Positions 1-9,114 are shown, counted from the first letter of the stretch. The stretch: DNA of 57,965 nucleotides from Peptostreptococcaceae bacterium (GCA_016649995.1 JAENWJ010000006.1:1-57965); one strand, 5' to 3'. A program made the numbers and translations. The notes: generated by a model from the letters alone, not told the origin.

Positions 1-73
1 AACATGATGTTTGTTTATTACCATTTGTATCAACAAGTCTTTTAATAATTTGAAATTTTTCATTTTCATCCAT
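1..73 (-). CDS. Transposase N-terminus (partial, runs off left edge)
   Basis: The minus strand reads ATG at 73-71 and continues open to base 1, giving 24 residues that begin MDENEKFQIIKRLVDTNG. A ribosome binding site (GAAAGGTGAT) lies just upstream. The opening resembles the helix-turn-helix start of IS transposases of the ISNCY/rve-integrase kind, which often begin with a charged stretch followed by a 'KLGCS' HTH. Only the first codons are present, so the family call is tentative. The repeats at 143-185 lie just upstream of it, as expected for an IS end. Confidence 0.5.
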   Translation of the reverse strand, partial: MDENEKFQIIKRLVDTNGNKQTSC

Positions 74-142
74 TGTAAGTATCACCTTTCTAATTGTGTC
101 CACCTCATTTCTATTTTATGAGGGTTTATTATACTATAATTG

Positions 143-190
143 GGACATAATCATTTGTGGTATAAGAGGACATTATCATTTGTGGGTCAT
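143..190. mobile_element. Terminal region of an insertion sequence with two subterminal direct repeats
   Basis: Two near-identical 18-base copies occur 25 bases apart: GGACATAATCATTTGTGG at 143-160 and GGACATTATCATTTGTGG at 168-185. They sit between the start of the partial transposase (73, minus) and the promoter of the rplU operon. Repeated subterminal GGACAT-type boxes are usual transposase binding sites at the ends of ISNCY-like elements. The outer end of the element is probably near 190. The other end and any target duplication are outside the window. Confidence 0.5.
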
Positions 191-218
191 ATGATGCTTT
201 TGTGATATAATCGACTTG

Positions 219-247
219 TTGACTATGTGTTTTATGTATGTTATCAT
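219..247 (+). promoter_or_regulatory. Promoter of the rplU-prp-rpmA operon
   Basis: TTGACT (219-224), a 17-base spacer and TATCAT (242-247) make a good sigma-A promoter. Transcription would begin near 254, leaving about 80 bases of leader before rplU. The promoter lies about 30 bases inside the apparent IS end. Confidence 0.65.
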
Positions 248-253
248 GCGTAA

Positions 254-336
254 GCACGGAGAACCGCGCGAATCAGGTATTAAGAGCCTATGGACGCCTG
301 AATTTGGCGAGATTTTTTAGAGGAGGTGTACAAGGT
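254..336 (+). promoter_or_regulatory. Probable L21 leader (ribosomal protein autoregulatory element)
   Basis: The untranslated leader between the predicted transcription start and the rplU start is about 83 bases and GC-richer than the flanks, with short complementary stretches such as GGCG/CGCC. Its place directly ahead of rplU is that of the L21 leader RNA of Firmicutes. I recognise it from position and composition, not from a covariance match, so confidence is moderate. Confidence 0.45.
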
Positions 337-648
337 ATGTATGCAATTATTGAAACTGGTGGAAAACAATACAGAGTAGAAGAAGGCGATACACTTTTCA
401 TTGAAAAACTCAATGAAGCTGAAGGTGGAAAGATAAATTTCGAGAAGATTCTTGCTTTTTCCAACGAAGGCGAAGTTTCCTTCGGGAAACCTTATATTGA
501 AGGTGTTTCGGTGGATGCAACGGTTCTTGAGCAGGGCAAAGGACCTAAGGTCATCGTTTACAAGTATAAAGCAAAAAAGGATTACAGAAGGAAGCAAGGA
601 CATAGACAGCCGTATACAAAAGTCAAGATTGACGCGATTAACGCATAG
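337..648 (+). CDS. rplU: 50S ribosomal protein L21
   Basis: A 103-residue protein beginning [18 protein letters not shown], the typical start of bacterial L21, a 23S rRNA-binding protein of the large subunit. The C-terminus has the family's [19 protein letters not shown] basic region. The start at 337 is preceded by AGGAGGTG; an upstream in-frame ATG at 238 would add 33 residues absent from the family and overlaps the promoter. It is first of the L21-Prp-L27 operon. Confidence 0.97.
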   Translation: MYAIIETGGKQYRVEEGDTLFIEKLNEAEGGKINFEKILAFSNEGEVSFGKPYIEGVSVDATVLEQGKGPKVIVYKYKAKKDYRRKQGHRQPYTKVKIDAINA

Positions 649-666
649 GAAAGCTGGAAGAACGTC

Positions 667-1011
667 ATGATAGAAATAATAGTTTTAAAAAATGGTACTG
701 AAATCATGGGGTTTGAGGTTTCCGGACACGCTGAAAGCGAGGATTACGGAAGGGACATAGTTTGCGCAAGTGTTTCGGTACTTGCACAGACGGCGGTCAA
801 CGCATTGGGCGAATTGACCGGTGTTGATTTCGATTATGAAATTGCTGAAGGCTATCTTAGATGCGAGGTTCCGAAAACGTTGCCATTTAATGAAAAACAA
901 AGGGTAGCGGCAATACTGAAAACGATTTATGTGGGATACAGAGGCGTTGCTGAAAGCTATCCCGATTATGTTAGTATTTGTGTAAGGAGGTGCGATGATT
1001 ATGATGATTAA
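667..1011 (+). CDS. prp: Ribosomal-processing cysteine protease Prp
   Basis: A 114-residue protein (YsxB/Prp family, DUF464). In Firmicutes Prp removes the N-terminal extension of ribosomal protein L27, which must happen before L27 can work in the peptidyl transferase centre. The catalytic His is in SGHAE (residues about 20-24) and the catalytic Cys in [10 protein letters not shown] (about 29-38). It lies between rplU and rpmA, the conserved arrangement, and its last codons overlap the start of rpmA. The neighbouring L27 carries exactly the type of extension Prp cleaves. Confidence 0.93.
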   Translation: MIEIIVLKNGTEIMGFEVSGHAESEDYGRDIVCASVSVLAQTAVNALGELTGVDFDYEIAEGYLRCEVPKTLPFNEKQRVAAILKTIYVGYRGVAESYPDYVSICVRRCDDYDD

Positions 1012-1297
1012 AATGAATCTCCAACTTTTCTCAAGCAAGAAGGGTGTCGGTTCGTCAAGGAACGGTAGAGACAGTGAATCAAAGAGACTTGGTGTCAAAA
1101 GGGCTGATGGTCAATTTGTTAGCGCTGGAAGTATTCTTGTCAGACAAAGAGGCACGAAAATCCATCCGGGTTTGAATGTTGGAAGAGGCGGCGATGACAC
1201 GCTGTTTGCAAAAGCTGATGGAGTACTAAGGTTCGAACGAAAAGGCAAGGATAGAAAACAGGCCAGTGTTTATCCGGCAAATGTTGATGTTCAATAG
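1001..1297 (+). CDS. rpmA: 50S ribosomal protein L27 with Prp-cleaved N-terminal extension
   Basis: A protein of about 98 residues. The first residues include NLQLF followed by [15 protein letters not shown]; the Firmicutes Prp site is directly after this LQ(L/F)F, so mature L27 should start at SSKKG. Three ATGs stand close together (995, 1001, 1004); AAGGAGG at 984-990 fits 1001 best, while 995 is only 4 bases away. The coding start overlaps the end of prp, so the two are probably translationally coupled. Confidence 0.95.
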   Translation: MMIKMNLQLFSSKKGVGSSRNGRDSESKRLGVKRADGQFVSAGSILVRQRGTKIHPGLNVGRGGDDTLFAKADGVLRFERKGKDRKQASVYPANVDVQ

Positions 1298-1305
1298 AAA
1301 AAAAG

Positions 1306-1336
1306 CCCATGCCTTATATGAGGTATGGGATTTTTA
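1306..1336 (+). terminator. Rho-independent terminator after rpmA
   Basis: CCCATGCC (1306-1313) pairs with GGTATGGG (1322-1329, one G-U pair), followed by ATTTTTATTA. It lies between rpmA and obg, and some read-through into obg is likely because no clear promoter follows. Confidence 0.75.
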
Positions 1337-1354
1337 TTATTAGAGGGTGAAAAT

Positions 1355-2641
1355 ATGTTTATAGATGAGGCAAAAATATCGGTAAGAGCAGGCAAAGGCG
1401 GAGATGGAGCCATTTCATTCAGACGCGAGAAATATATTCCGGACGGTGGACCAGACGGCGGAGATGGGGGCCATGGAGGAAATGTAATTCTTCAGGTGGA
1501 TGATGGAATGAAAACTCTCATGGATTTTCGATACAAGACAAAGTATGAGGCGGAAAGCGGAGAAAACGGCGCCAAGAAGCAAAGGTTTGGCAAGAAGGGT
1601 TGCCATCTCACACTCCATGTGCCGCCGGGAACAGTAGTAAAGGACGAGGAAACAGGTGAGATACTTGCGGATCTTGTTGAAAAAGGGCAGTCGGTCGTGA
1701 TAGCCAAGGGTGGAAAAGGCGGGAATGGAAATACAAGATACAAAAGTTCAATACGCCAGGCGCCAAGCTTTGCGGAAGCCGGTGATCCGGGTGATGAGAA
1801 GTTGCTGGTGCTTGAGCTTAAGTTGCTTGCAGAGGTCGGACTGATAGGCCTGCCGAATGTTGGCAAATCAACGATTCTTTCAAAGGTTTCTAAGGCTAAA
1901 CCCAAAATTGCGAATTATCATTTTACTACAATCCATCCAAATTTGGGCGTGGTAGAAGCGGTTAAGGGCAAGAGCTTTGTAATGGCGGACATACCGGGAT
2001 TGATCGAAGGGGCGCATGAAGGAACAGGTCTAGGGCATGATTTTCTGCGGCACATAGAACGGACTCGCTTGCTTGTGCATGTTGTTGACATTTCAGGCTC
2101 AGAGGGACGAGATCCGATAAAAGACTTCGAAATGATAAACGAGGAACTCAGGGCCTATTCAATGGATTTGTCTGCAAAAAAACAGATTGTAGTGGGCAAC
2201 AAGACCGATTTGGCTTTGGACACGACCGTCATAGATACTTTTAGAAGTGAAATAGAAAGCAGGGGATACGAAGTATTCGCAATATCCGCTGCTGCAAGCG
2301 AAGGCTTGGATGACCTAATGAAGCATATCACGGGAATGCTGGACAATTTGCAACCCGCTGAAACGGAAATCGCCATAGAAGACAAGGATAAGCATAAAGT
2401 GTATCGCTATAAGAAAAAGGAACGCGACTGGAATATTGAGAGAAAGAATGAAACATTCATTATCACCGGCTACTCAGTCGAAAAATTGATGAATTCAACT
2501 AATTTTGAGGATTGGGATTCTGTGCAGAGGTTTCAGGGAATACTCAAGAAGAAGGGCGTTTTCGAAGAACTCAAAAAAGTGGGCGCAGGCGATGGCTCAA
2601 TAATAAAAATAGAGGGATACGAATTTGATTACATTGAATAA
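1355..2641 (+). CDS. obg: GTPase Obg/CgtA
   Basis: A 428-residue Obg GTPase, involved in late assembly of the 50S subunit and in stress signalling. The N-terminal glycine-rich Obg fold covers about residues 1-158 (GGPDGGDGGHGG at 31-42). The G domain has Walker A GLPNVGKS (165-172), switch I TTIHPNLG (191-198), G3 DIPGLIEGA (212-220) and an NKTD motif. The last about 70 residues form the OCT domain. The start at 1355 follows GAGGGTGA; an upstream in-frame ATG at 1325 lies inside the terminator and is rejected. Located next to L21/L27 as in most bacteria. Confidence 0.97.
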   Translation: MFIDEAKISVRAGKGGDGAISFRREKYIPDGGPDGGDGGHGGNVILQVDDGMKTLMDFRYKTKYEAESGENGAKKQRFGKKGCHLTLHVPPGTVVKDEETGEILADLVEKGQSVVIAKGGKGGNGNTRYKSSIRQAPSFAEAGDPGDEKLLVLELKLLAEVGLIGLPNVGKSTILSKVSKAKPKIANYHFTTIHPNLGVVEAVKGKSFVMADIPGLIEGAHEGTGLGHDFLRHIERTRLLVHVVDISGSEGRDPIKDFEMINEELRAYSMDLSAKKQIVVGNKTDLALDTTVIDTFRSEIESRGYEVFAISAAASEGLDDLMKHITGMLDNLQPAETEIAIEDKDKHKVYRYKKKERDWNIERKNETFIITGYSVEKLMNSTNFEDWDSVQRFQGILKKKGVFEELKKVGAGDGSIIKIEGYEFDYIE

Positions 2642-2655
2642 AGGAGGTGTTTTTA

Positions 2656-2943
2656 ATGACGGGAAAACAAAGAGGCTATCTTAAGGCATTGGCTAACGGC
2701 CTTGGTGTAAAGATGCAAATAGGAAAAGATGGAATCACTGAAGCCGTGTTGGTTCAATTGGGTGAAATCCTTGAGTCCAAAGAGCTCGTAAAGGTGCATG
2801 TCCTTGAAAATTGTTCCTTGACAGCCAAGGAAGCTGCTAACGAAGCGGCCGACAGTCTTAAAGCGGAGTTTGTACAGTCTATTGGAAGAAAATTTGTTAT
2901 ATATAGAGAATCAAAGGATAATAAGACTATAGAATTGCCGTAG
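2656..2943 (+). CDS. yhbY: YhbY-type RNA-binding protein (CRM domain)
   Basis: A 95-residue protein consisting of a single CRS1/YhbY (CRM) domain, with the family's GKQRGYLKALAN start and the GKDG loop. YhbY binds pre-50S particles and is thought to help ribosome assembly. The start ATG follows AAAGGAGGTG by 6 bases. It sits 14 bases after obg and is probably in the same transcript. Confidence 0.92.
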   Translation: MTGKQRGYLKALANGLGVKMQIGKDGITEAVLVQLGEILESKELVKVHVLENCSLTAKEAANEAADSLKAEFVQSIGRKFVIYRESKDNKTIELP

Positions 2944-2981
2944 ATTTTTTTAGGGAAAATGGATCTTTTGCGGAGGATAAA

Positions 2982-3641
2982 ATGTTTAAAAATCAATTGG
3001 TTCTTGAGGATGATAAAAGATACAAGATAGGTATTATGGGAGGGACTTTCGATCCCATCCATTATGGACACCTTGTAATAGCCGAGCAGATAAGGCGAAA
3101 TTATAATCTTGACAAGGTCATTTTCATTCCAGTGGGAATACCGCCACACAAGAGGGAGATGAAAATCACAAAAGGTGAGCATCGTTACCTTATGATTCTT
3201 CTTGCAACCATGACAAATCCGTATTTGGATGTTTCGCGTATAGAAATAGACAAGAAGGATGTTTCCTATACCATAGAGACCATGAGGGAACTCAATAAAA
3301 AATATTCGGACAAGAAAGTAGAGTTCTATTTCATTATAGGAGCGGATGCGATAAGCACGATTGAAACATGGGAGGAATCGGCTGAATTGCTAACGATGTG
3401 CAAATTCATTGCCGCTACGCGGCCCGGTGTAACGAACAGCAATATGTTGGCAATGATTGAGTATTACAAAGAAAATTATAGTGCTGAAATACAGACAATG
3501 GTAGTTTCGGCGGTCGATATTTCATCTACAGACATAAGAAATAGAATAGCAGGCAACAGACCGATAAAGTACCTTCTTCCGGAAGCCGTAGAGCATTATA
3601 TATTGAAGAACGAACTGTATTCGGAGGATAATTGTGAATAA
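2982..3641 (+). CDS. nadD: Nicotinate-nucleotide adenylyltransferase
   Basis: A 219-residue NadD enzyme, which joins ATP and nicotinate mononucleotide to make deamido-NAD+. The nucleotidyltransferase signature GGTFDPIHYGH is at about residues 20-30 and the ISSTDIRNRI motif is near the C-terminus. The ATG at 2982 follows GCGGAGGA. The short N-terminal tail before the core (about 14 residues) is slightly longer than usual. The last codons overlap yqeK. Confidence 0.95.
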   Translation: MFKNQLVLEDDKRYKIGIMGGTFDPIHYGHLVIAEQIRRNYNLDKVIFIPVGIPPHKREMKITKGEHRYLMILLATMTNPYLDVSRIEIDKKDVSYTIETMRELNKKYSDKKVEFYFIIGADAISTIETWEESAELLTMCKFIAATRPGVTNSNMLAMIEYYKENYSAEIQTMVVSAVDISSTDIRNRIAGNRPIKYLLPEAVEHYILKNELYSEDNCE

Positions 3642-4230
3642 CCAAGAAGACCTTGTTTTCTGGCTTGCGGGGAATCTGAAGAAATCGAGGTTTAAACATG
3701 TTATGGGAGTCCTTGAAGTGGCGATTGAGCTAGCCGAGGCACATGGGGTTTCAAAGGATAAGGCTGAAACGGCGGCCCTTTTCCATGACTATGCCAAGAA
3801 CTTTAGCGATGATGAAATGCGAATATATGTAGATAAACAAAATCTTCGTGACGAGCATTTGTCAATATGCGGCTCAATAAATCTGTATCACGGAATAGTG
3901 GGAGCAAGCATCGCAGAAAAGAAGTACGGAGTGAAAGACAGGGATGTCTTAAACGCCATAATGAATCATACATTTGGAAGGACCGGCATGTCGAAGCTTG
4001 AAAAGATAATATATCTTGCCGATATAATGGAAATTTCCAGAGATTTTGAAGGCGTCGATGAAATAAGAGAGAAGGCCTTTTCGGATTTGGACCAAGCGAT
4101 TCTCGCGGCAATAGATAAAACGCTTCTGTATCTGATAGGAAAAGGGGAAGTCATAAATATAAACACAATATATGCAAGAAATGATTTGATATCCGGGAAT
4201 GTTAAAGGGATAAAAAAAGGTGGTGTTTAA
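3634..4230 (+). CDS. yqeK: HD-domain Ap4A hydrolase YqeK
   Basis: A 198-residue HD-superfamily protein of the YqeK family; members hydrolyse diadenosine tetraphosphate symmetrically to ADP. Metal ligands are visible as H22, HD at 51-52, and the NHTFGR segment around residue 117. It begins with GTG inside the last codons of nadD, with GGAGGATAATT upstream. The nadD-yqeK-rsfS order is typical of Firmicutes; the LytR-type gene often found after yqeK is absent here. Confidence 0.9.
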   Translation: MNNQEDLVFWLAGNLKKSRFKHVMGVLEVAIELAEAHGVSKDKAETAALFHDYAKNFSDDEMRIYVDKQNLRDEHLSICGSINLYHGIVGASIAEKKYGVKDRDVLNAIMNHTFGRTGMSKLEKIIYLADIMEISRDFEGVDEIREKAFSDLDQAILAAIDKTLLYLIGKGEVININTIYARNDLISGNVKGIKKGGV

Positions 4231-4231
4231 G

Positions 4232-4588
4232 ATAGATAATTTGAAAATAAGCGAAATCGTAAAAGCGATTGACGCAAAAAACGGAACGGACATAGAGGTT
4301 TTTGACATTTCGAAACTCTCAAGCGAAATGGAAGTGTTCGTTATTGCTACAGGCAGCTCGGACAGAAACACAATGGCGATAGCTGATGAGATAGAATATC
4401 AACTGAAAAAGAGTGATATTCTTGCATCCCATAAAGAGGGATATAGAAATGGAAGATGGATACTTCTTGATTACGGAGATGTGGTTGTGCATATATTCAA
4501 GGCTGAGGAACGGATGTTCTATAATTTGGAAAAACTTTGGAGCGGTTCCGTCCGATTGGATGTTGACAGTTTGCTGGAAAATAATTAA
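4232..4588 (+). CDS. rsfS: Ribosomal silencing factor RsfS, probable AUA start
   Basis: A protein of about 118 residues of the RsfS/Iojap family, which binds L14 and prevents subunit joining when nutrients are scarce. The family core is clear (DISKLSSEMEVFVIATG and NGRWILLDYGDVVVHIF). No ATG lies near the start. GTG codons at 4220 and 4223 overlap the ribosome binding site AAAGGTGGTG (4216-4225), which has one mismatch to the ideal. Six bases after it is ATA at 4232, giving MDNLKISEIVKAID, which looks like a normal RsfS start. TTG at 4241 is 15 bases away. The real start is therefore uncertain; AUA is the best placed. Confidence 0.88.
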   Translation: MDNLKISEIVKAIDAKNGTDIEVFDISKLSSEMEVFVIATGSSDRNTMAIADEIEYQLKKSDILASHKEGYRNGRWILLDYGDVVVHIFKAEERMFYNLEKLWSGSVRLDVDSLLENN

Positions 4589-4591
4589 AAT
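4563..4591 (+). promoter_or_regulatory. Promoter of the leuS T-box transcript
   Basis: TTGACA (4563-4568), 17 bases, then TAAAAT (4586-4591). It overlaps the end of rsfS and would start transcription near 4598, at the head of the T-box leader. Confidence 0.7.
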
Positions 4592-4597
4592 AGATAG

Positions 4598-4830
4598 TAA
4601 TTGAATATAGAATATGGGGAGCAGTAAGAAGATCCTTCTGTCAAAGAGAGCCTGTGGAAGCTGGAAGCCGGCACAGAAACAATCCGAACTCGCCCCGATA
4701 AAAATAGGAGTGGCTTCCTTTATCAGGCTTCAAGAGGGCTTAATTGCCAAGTAGGGTGGTACCGCGAGAAAATCTCGTCCCTATGGGGGACGATTGTTTC
4801 TAGTGGTGCTTTTTTTATTGCAGATTTTAA
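4598..4830 (+). promoter_or_regulatory. Leucine T-box riboswitch controlling leuS
   Basis: The leader holds the invariant T-box sequence AGGGTGGTACCGCG (4753-4766), which pairs with the uncharged acceptor end of the tRNA. A probable specifier triplet CTC (Leu) lies at 4689-4691 in GAACTCGC, with the AGAGAGCC stem I motif before it. A terminator hairpin TCGTCCC/GGGACGA (4775-4793) with a T-rich tail follows, competing with the antiterminator. Uncharged tRNA-Leu should raise leuS expression. Confidence 0.93.
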
Positions 4831-4848
4831 AGAGGGAGGAGTAACTTT

Positions 4849-7305
4849 ATGGAACGATACAATTTTAATAAAATCGAAAAGAAATGGCAAAAGGAATGGG
4901 AAGAAAAAAATATCTTCAAGGTGTATGAGGATCCGGAAAAGGAAAAATACTATGTGCTTGAAATGTTTCCTTATCCTTCAGGTAAATTGCATATGGGACA
5001 CGTTAGAAATTATTCCATAGGAGATGTAGTTGCTCGCTACAAGAAAATGAACGGATTCAACATTCTTCATCCGATAGGCTGGGATGCTTTCGGCTTGCCG
5101 GCGGAAAACGCGGCAATCAAAAATAACATCCATCCCGACAAATGGACGAAGCAGAATATCGCTGAAATGAAGCGTCAGCTCAAGCAATTGGGTCTAAGCT
5201 ACGACTGGGATAGAGAAGTTACCACATGTAGCGAGGAGTACTACAAATGGACTCAATGGATTTTTGTGCAGCTGTACAAGAACGGACTTGCATACAAGAA
5301 GAAATCAGCAGTTAATTGGTGTCCTTCATGTGAAACCGTACTTGCAAATGAGCAGGTAGTGAACGGAAAGTGTGAACGATGTGAAACAACTGTCGTAAAG
5401 AAGAATCTTGAGCAATGGTATTTCAAGATTACAGACTATGCCGAAAGGCTTCTTGATGATTTGGATATGTTGGAAGGTTGGCCGGAAAAGGTCAAGACTA
5501 TGCAGAGGAATTGGATTGGGAAGAGCTATGGTTCGGAAATGATTTTTGAAATTGAGGGCATGGAAGAAAATATGGAAGTATTTACCACAAGGCCCGATAC
5601 GACCTATGGAGTCACATTCATGGTTTTTGCTCCTGAGCATCCATTGGTTTATGAAATGGTTAAAGGAACGGAGTACGAGGATGGTTACCATGAATTCATG
5701 GCAAAGATCAGATCCTCGAGCGACATAGAAAGAACATCAGCTAATGTAGAAAAAGAAGGTTTTTTCACGGGCAAATACTGCATTAATCCATTAAATGGTG
5801 TGCGAATACCGATTTATGTTGCCAATTATGTTCTTATGGGATACGGCACAGGAGCCATAATGGCGGTGCCTGCCCATGACGAAAGGGACTTTGAATTTGC
5901 AAAGAAGTATGGACTTAAGATAATTCCTGTGATTACACCGGAAGATGAACTGCTGACTGAAGACATGGAAGAACCTTATGTTGGCAAAGGAATCATGATA
6001 AATTCTGATGCGTTCAATGGAATGGACAGCGGCCAAGCCATTGACGAGGTAAGCGAATATATGGAAGAAGCAGGAATCGGCAAGAGAACTGTTAATTTCA
6101 GGCTTAGGGATTGGCTAATTTCGAGGCAACGTTATTGGGGAGCACCTATTCCGATAATTTTCTGCGACAAATGTGGAGAGGTTCCAGTTCCTGAAGAGGA
6201 TCTTCCTGTAAAACTGCCAACCGATGTTGCTTTTAGTGGAAAAGGCGATTCGCCTCTAGGCTCGAGTGAAACCTTCGTACGCACGACTTGTCCAATTTGC
6301 GGAGGAGAGGCACGCAGAGAAGTAGATACTATGGACACATTCGTTTGCTCGTCATGGTACTTCCTAAGATATGCGGATGCAAGAAACGACAATGAAATTT
6401 TTAGCAAGGAAAAGGCTAAATATTGGATGAACGTAGACCAATATATTGGTGGTGTCGAGCATGCAATTTTGCATTTGCTTTACGCGCGTTTCTTCAATAA
6501 ATTTCTATTTGACCAGGGACTTTCGCCTGAGAGCGAGCCGTTTAAGAATCTGCTGACACAGGGCATGGTTTTGAAGGATGGGACTAAAATGTCCAAGTCC
6601 AAGGGCAATGTTGTTAGTCCTGAGGAAATAATTTTTAAATATGGTGCGGACACTGCGCGTCTTTTCATATTGTTTGCATCCCCGCCTGAAAAAGACCTTG
6701 AGTGGAGCGATGCGGGAGTTGAAGGCTCGTTCAGATTCCTAAACAGGGTATGGAGACTTGTGCATTACGTGTTGGATGCAGTTAAATCCGAAGGCAAAGA
6801 AATCGACGGCCCGATGGAAAAAGAAATGCAATATTACATTAACTCCACAATCAAGAAGGTTTCAGAGGATGTGGAAGGCCGATTCAATTTCAATACTGCA
6901 ATCAGCGCAATTATGGAGCTTGTAAACGAGACATATAAATATATGGATAAAGATTATGACCAGGCTACAATGAAACAGTCAATTGAGACAATTCTGACAC
7001 TGCTTGCACCGTTTGCACCCCATATGATGGAGGAATTGTGGCAGATATTGGGACATGAAGAAAGTGTACACAATTTGTCATGGCCCACATACGATCCGGC
7101 TAAAACTGTTCGAGATGTAGTGGAAATTGTGGTTCAAATAAACGGAAGAGTGAAGGAACGATTCTCGGTAGAAAGAAAGGCTGATAAAGAGGCTGTGAAA
7201 GAGCTAGTAATGGATATGGACAAGGTTAAGAAGTCAATAGAAGGCAAGGAAATAAAGAAATTCATATATGTTCCTGGGAAACTTGTTAATATTGTAGTAA
7301 AATAG
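4849..7305 (+). CDS. leuS: Leucyl-tRNA synthetase
   Basis: An 818-residue class Ia synthetase that charges tRNA-Leu. The HIGH-type signature [11 protein letters not shown] is at residues 41-51, the CP1 editing domain covers roughly 220-420 (TRPDTTYG and the [15 protein letters not shown] motif) and KMSKSKGN is near residue 580. A CxxC pair (CPSCE...CERC) in the zinc insertion and a second CDKCG...CPICGG set are present. Length is normal. Expression is controlled by the T-box ahead of it. Confidence 0.98.
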   Translation: MERYNFNKIEKKWQKEWEEKNIFKVYEDPEKEKYYVLEMFPYPSGKLHMGHVRNYSIGDVVARYKKMNGFNILHPIGWDAFGLPAENAAIKNNIHPDKWTKQNIAEMKRQLKQLGLSYDWDREVTTCSEEYYKWTQWIFVQLYKNGLAYKKKSAVNWCPSCETVLANEQVVNGKCERCETTVVKKNLEQWYFKITDYAERLLDDLDMLEGWPEKVKTMQRNWIGKSYGSEMIFEIEGMEENMEVFTTRPDTTYGVTFMVFAPEHPLVYEMVKGTEYEDGYHEFMAKIRSSSDIERTSANVEKEGFFTGKYCINPLNGVRIPIYVANYVLMGYGTGAIMAVPAHDERDFEFAKKYGLKIIPVITPEDELLTEDMEEPYVGKGIMINSDAFNGMDSGQAIDEVSEYMEEAGIGKRTVNFRLRDWLISRQRYWGAPIPIIFCDKCGEVPVPEEDLPVKLPTDVAFSGKGDSPLGSSETFVRTTCPICGGEARREVDTMDTFVCSSWYFLRYADARNDNEIFSKEKAKYWMNVDQYIGGVEHAILHLLYARFFNKFLFDQGLSPESEPFKNLLTQGMVLKDGTKMSKSKGNVVSPEEIIFKYGADTARLFILFASPPEKDLEWSDAGVEGSFRFLNRVWRLVHYVLDAVKSEGKEIDGPMEKEMQYYINSTIKKVSEDVEGRFNFNTAISAIMELVNETYKYMDKDYDQATMKQSIETILTLLAPFAPHMMEELWQILGHEESVHNLSWPTYDPAKTVRDVVEIVVQINGRVKERFSVERKADKEAVKELVMDMDKVKKSIEGKEIKKFIYVPGKLVNIVVK

Positions 7306-7334
7306 TGTTGATAAAACTACATGGAGGTAGACAG

Positions 7335-7715
7335 ATGAAAATTAAAATGTTTAATACTGAAAATGCGCCGGCTGCTGTAGGGCCATATTCACATGCGGTA
7401 ATTGCAGGTGACATGATTTATGTATCGGGCCAGGTGCCTTTTGATCCCGCCAAGGGAGAATTGGTTAAGTCAGGGATAGAGGACGAAGCGAAGCAATGCT
7501 TGGAAAATGTAAAGGCTATTCTCGTTGATGCCGGAACTTGTCTTGAAAATGTTGTTAAAGCAACAATTTTCATTAAAAATATGGATGATTTCGGAAAAAT
7601 AAACGCAGTTTACGGTACTTATTTTAATGAGCATAAACCAGCAAGGGCTTGTGTTGAAGTTGCAAGACTTCCATTGGGAGTCAATGTTGAAATAGAAGTA
7701 ATCGCCGCTATATAG
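7335..7715 (+). CDS. ridA: RidA family reactive intermediate deaminase
   Basis: A 126-residue RidA/YjgF/UK114 protein. RidA proteins hydrolyse reactive enamine/imine intermediates from PLP enzymes such as threonine dehydratase. Family marks are AVGPYSHAV near the N-terminus, YVSGQVPFDP and the conserved Arg in HKPARACVEVARLP. The start at 7335 follows ATGGAGGTAG. It lies 29 bases after leuS and may be read through from it. Confidence 0.93.
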   Translation: MKIKMFNTENAPAAVGPYSHAVIAGDMIYVSGQVPFDPAKGELVKSGIEDEAKQCLENVKAILVDAGTCLENVVKATIFIKNMDDFGKINAVYGTYFNEHKPARACVEVARLPLGVNVEIEVIAAI

Positions 7716-7748
7716 CAAAATACAGGTTCTAAAAAAGAAAACAATAGT

Positions 7749-7785
7749 AAATCCCGATGGTATTTGTCATCGGGATTTACTGATT
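7749..7785. terminator. Bidirectional terminator between ridA and dacF
   Basis: AAATCCCGATG (7749-7759) and CATCGGGATTT (7768-7778) form a perfect 11-base-pair stem with an 8-base loop. T-rich sequence lies on the right and A-rich sequence on the left, so it can serve both converging genes. The last codons of dacF lie in the stem. Confidence 0.8.
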
Positions 7786-9086
7786 TTGCGTTTTTTATTT
7801 TTTATGTGTTTTAGTTTTTTAGTGGTAACATATGTTCTCCATGCCAAATAGAAGAGAATAATCAAAAGAAAGGCTGTAATCCAGTTTATATTCTCCCAAT
7901 ATTCCTTTAGGGAATCTTTCCAAGTTTTTTCGAGTACGGTTTTATCTGCAAGTAAAGGGACAGTTCCGATAAGATTTTCATTTATTGTAAAGCTTATTTC
8001 ACCAACAAGGTCGCCCTTCATGACGGGAGCATTCAGATTTTCGTTTAACCGGATATTATTTTTGATTGAAGCTGGGTCCACATCGTTTGCCAGGGAGTGA
8101 ATAAAGGTTTCACCGCTTATTACTTCGAGGGTGTTTTCCTTTCCACCATAAATATCCACAGTGATAACACGCTCTCCCTTGTTTGAAAGTGTTATATTTT
8201 TAAAGGAATCAAGCCCGTAGTCTATAAGCTTACGCGAGTCTGTATATATATTCTTTTGCTGCGATTTGAAGACGGCTGTTATTATCCTGCGGCCTCCCTT
8301 AGACGCCGTTGTTACAAGACACTGCTGAGCCGCTATGGTGTATCCTGTTTTTATGCCGTCGACAAGCGGATATTTTATGTCTATCCACTTGCCCTCATAG
8401 TAAATCTGATTACTGCTTCCCGTTCCCCAAAGGAATCGGTTTCCATTCTTTAGATATCGGGATTCGGGCTGTTTTTCAGTTGGGGCTATGGTGTAGTTGA
8501 CTTTCTTTACAATCTCTCGAAAAACATCGTTTTCAAAGGCCTTACGGGCAATCAGAGCCATGTCGTGTACAGTTGTGACATGCTCGGTGTCGGGAAGGCC
8601 ATTCGGGTTGGCGAAGTGGGTGTTTGTTGCGCCGAGTTCCTTTGCTCTCGAGTTCATAAGAGCCACAAAGGTATCCACATCGCCTGAAACCGCCTTTGCC
8701 AGAGCTACGGCGGAATCGTTGGCAGATTCAATAAGAAGCGCATGAAGCAAATCTCTTATTGATATAACTTCGTCTTCAAATAGATAAATCCGATTTCCAT
8801 CTGTGAAAGGTGTTTCGCTATCAATTACTACATTGGTGTCAAGCTCCAGGTTCTCAAGAGAAAGAAGAGCTGTCATTATTTTTGTTGTGCTGGCAGGGTA
8901 CATTTTTCTGTCAGGATTTTTGGAATATAGAATGTCTCCCGAATCATAGTCTATAACTATGGCCGATTCTCCTACAAGGTCTGAAGCCGTAAGAGCCTGA
9001 GATGGAATAGTAAAAGAAAAAAGCATTGCCAATATAAGCGGGAAGGACATAAGACATCTATTGATTGAACGATTTAGTATTGTCAA
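7767..9086 (-). CDS. dacF: D-alanyl-D-alanine carboxypeptidase (DacF type)
   Basis: A 439-residue serine DD-carboxypeptidase (peptidase S11) that trims the terminal D-Ala from peptidoglycan stem peptides. A signal peptide covers about 1-31 (LILAMLFSFTIPSQA). Active-site motifs are STTK (66-69), SAN (121-123) and KTG (246-248). A beta-rich PBP5 C-terminal domain follows, then a C-terminal membrane anchor near residues 398-415. The start is TTG at 9086, preceded by AAAGAGGTGA. In spore formers dacF-like genes often precede the spoIIA operon; here none follows. Confidence 0.93.
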   Translation of the reverse strand: MTILNRSINRCLMSFPLILAMLFSFTIPSQALTASDLVGESAIVIDYDSGDILYSKNPDRKMYPASTTKIMTALLSLENLELDTNVVIDSETPFTDGNRIYLFEDEVISIRDLLHALLIESANDSAVALAKAVSGDVDTFVALMNSRAKELGATNTHFANPNGLPDTEHVTTVHDMALIARKAFENDVFREIVKKVNYTIAPTEKQPESRYLKNGNRFLWGTGSSNQIYYEGKWIDIKYPLVDGIKTGYTIAAQQCLVTTASKGGRRIITAVFKSQQKNIYTDSRKLIDYGLDSFKNITLSNKGERVITVDIYGGKENTLEVISGETFIHSLANDVDPASIKNNIRLNENLNAPVMKGDLVGEISFTINENLIGTVPLLADKTVLEKTWKDSLKEYWENINWITAFLLIILFYLAWRTYVTTKKLKHIKNKKRKISKSR

Positions 9087-9114
9087 TGAATCACCTCTTT
9101 TCGATACAACAAAT

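Noticed and set aside
238-336. N-terminal extension of rplU from the upstream in-frame ATG
   Set aside because: The extra 33 residues are not found in L21, and the ATG overlaps the -10 box. The AGGAGGTG site points to 337.
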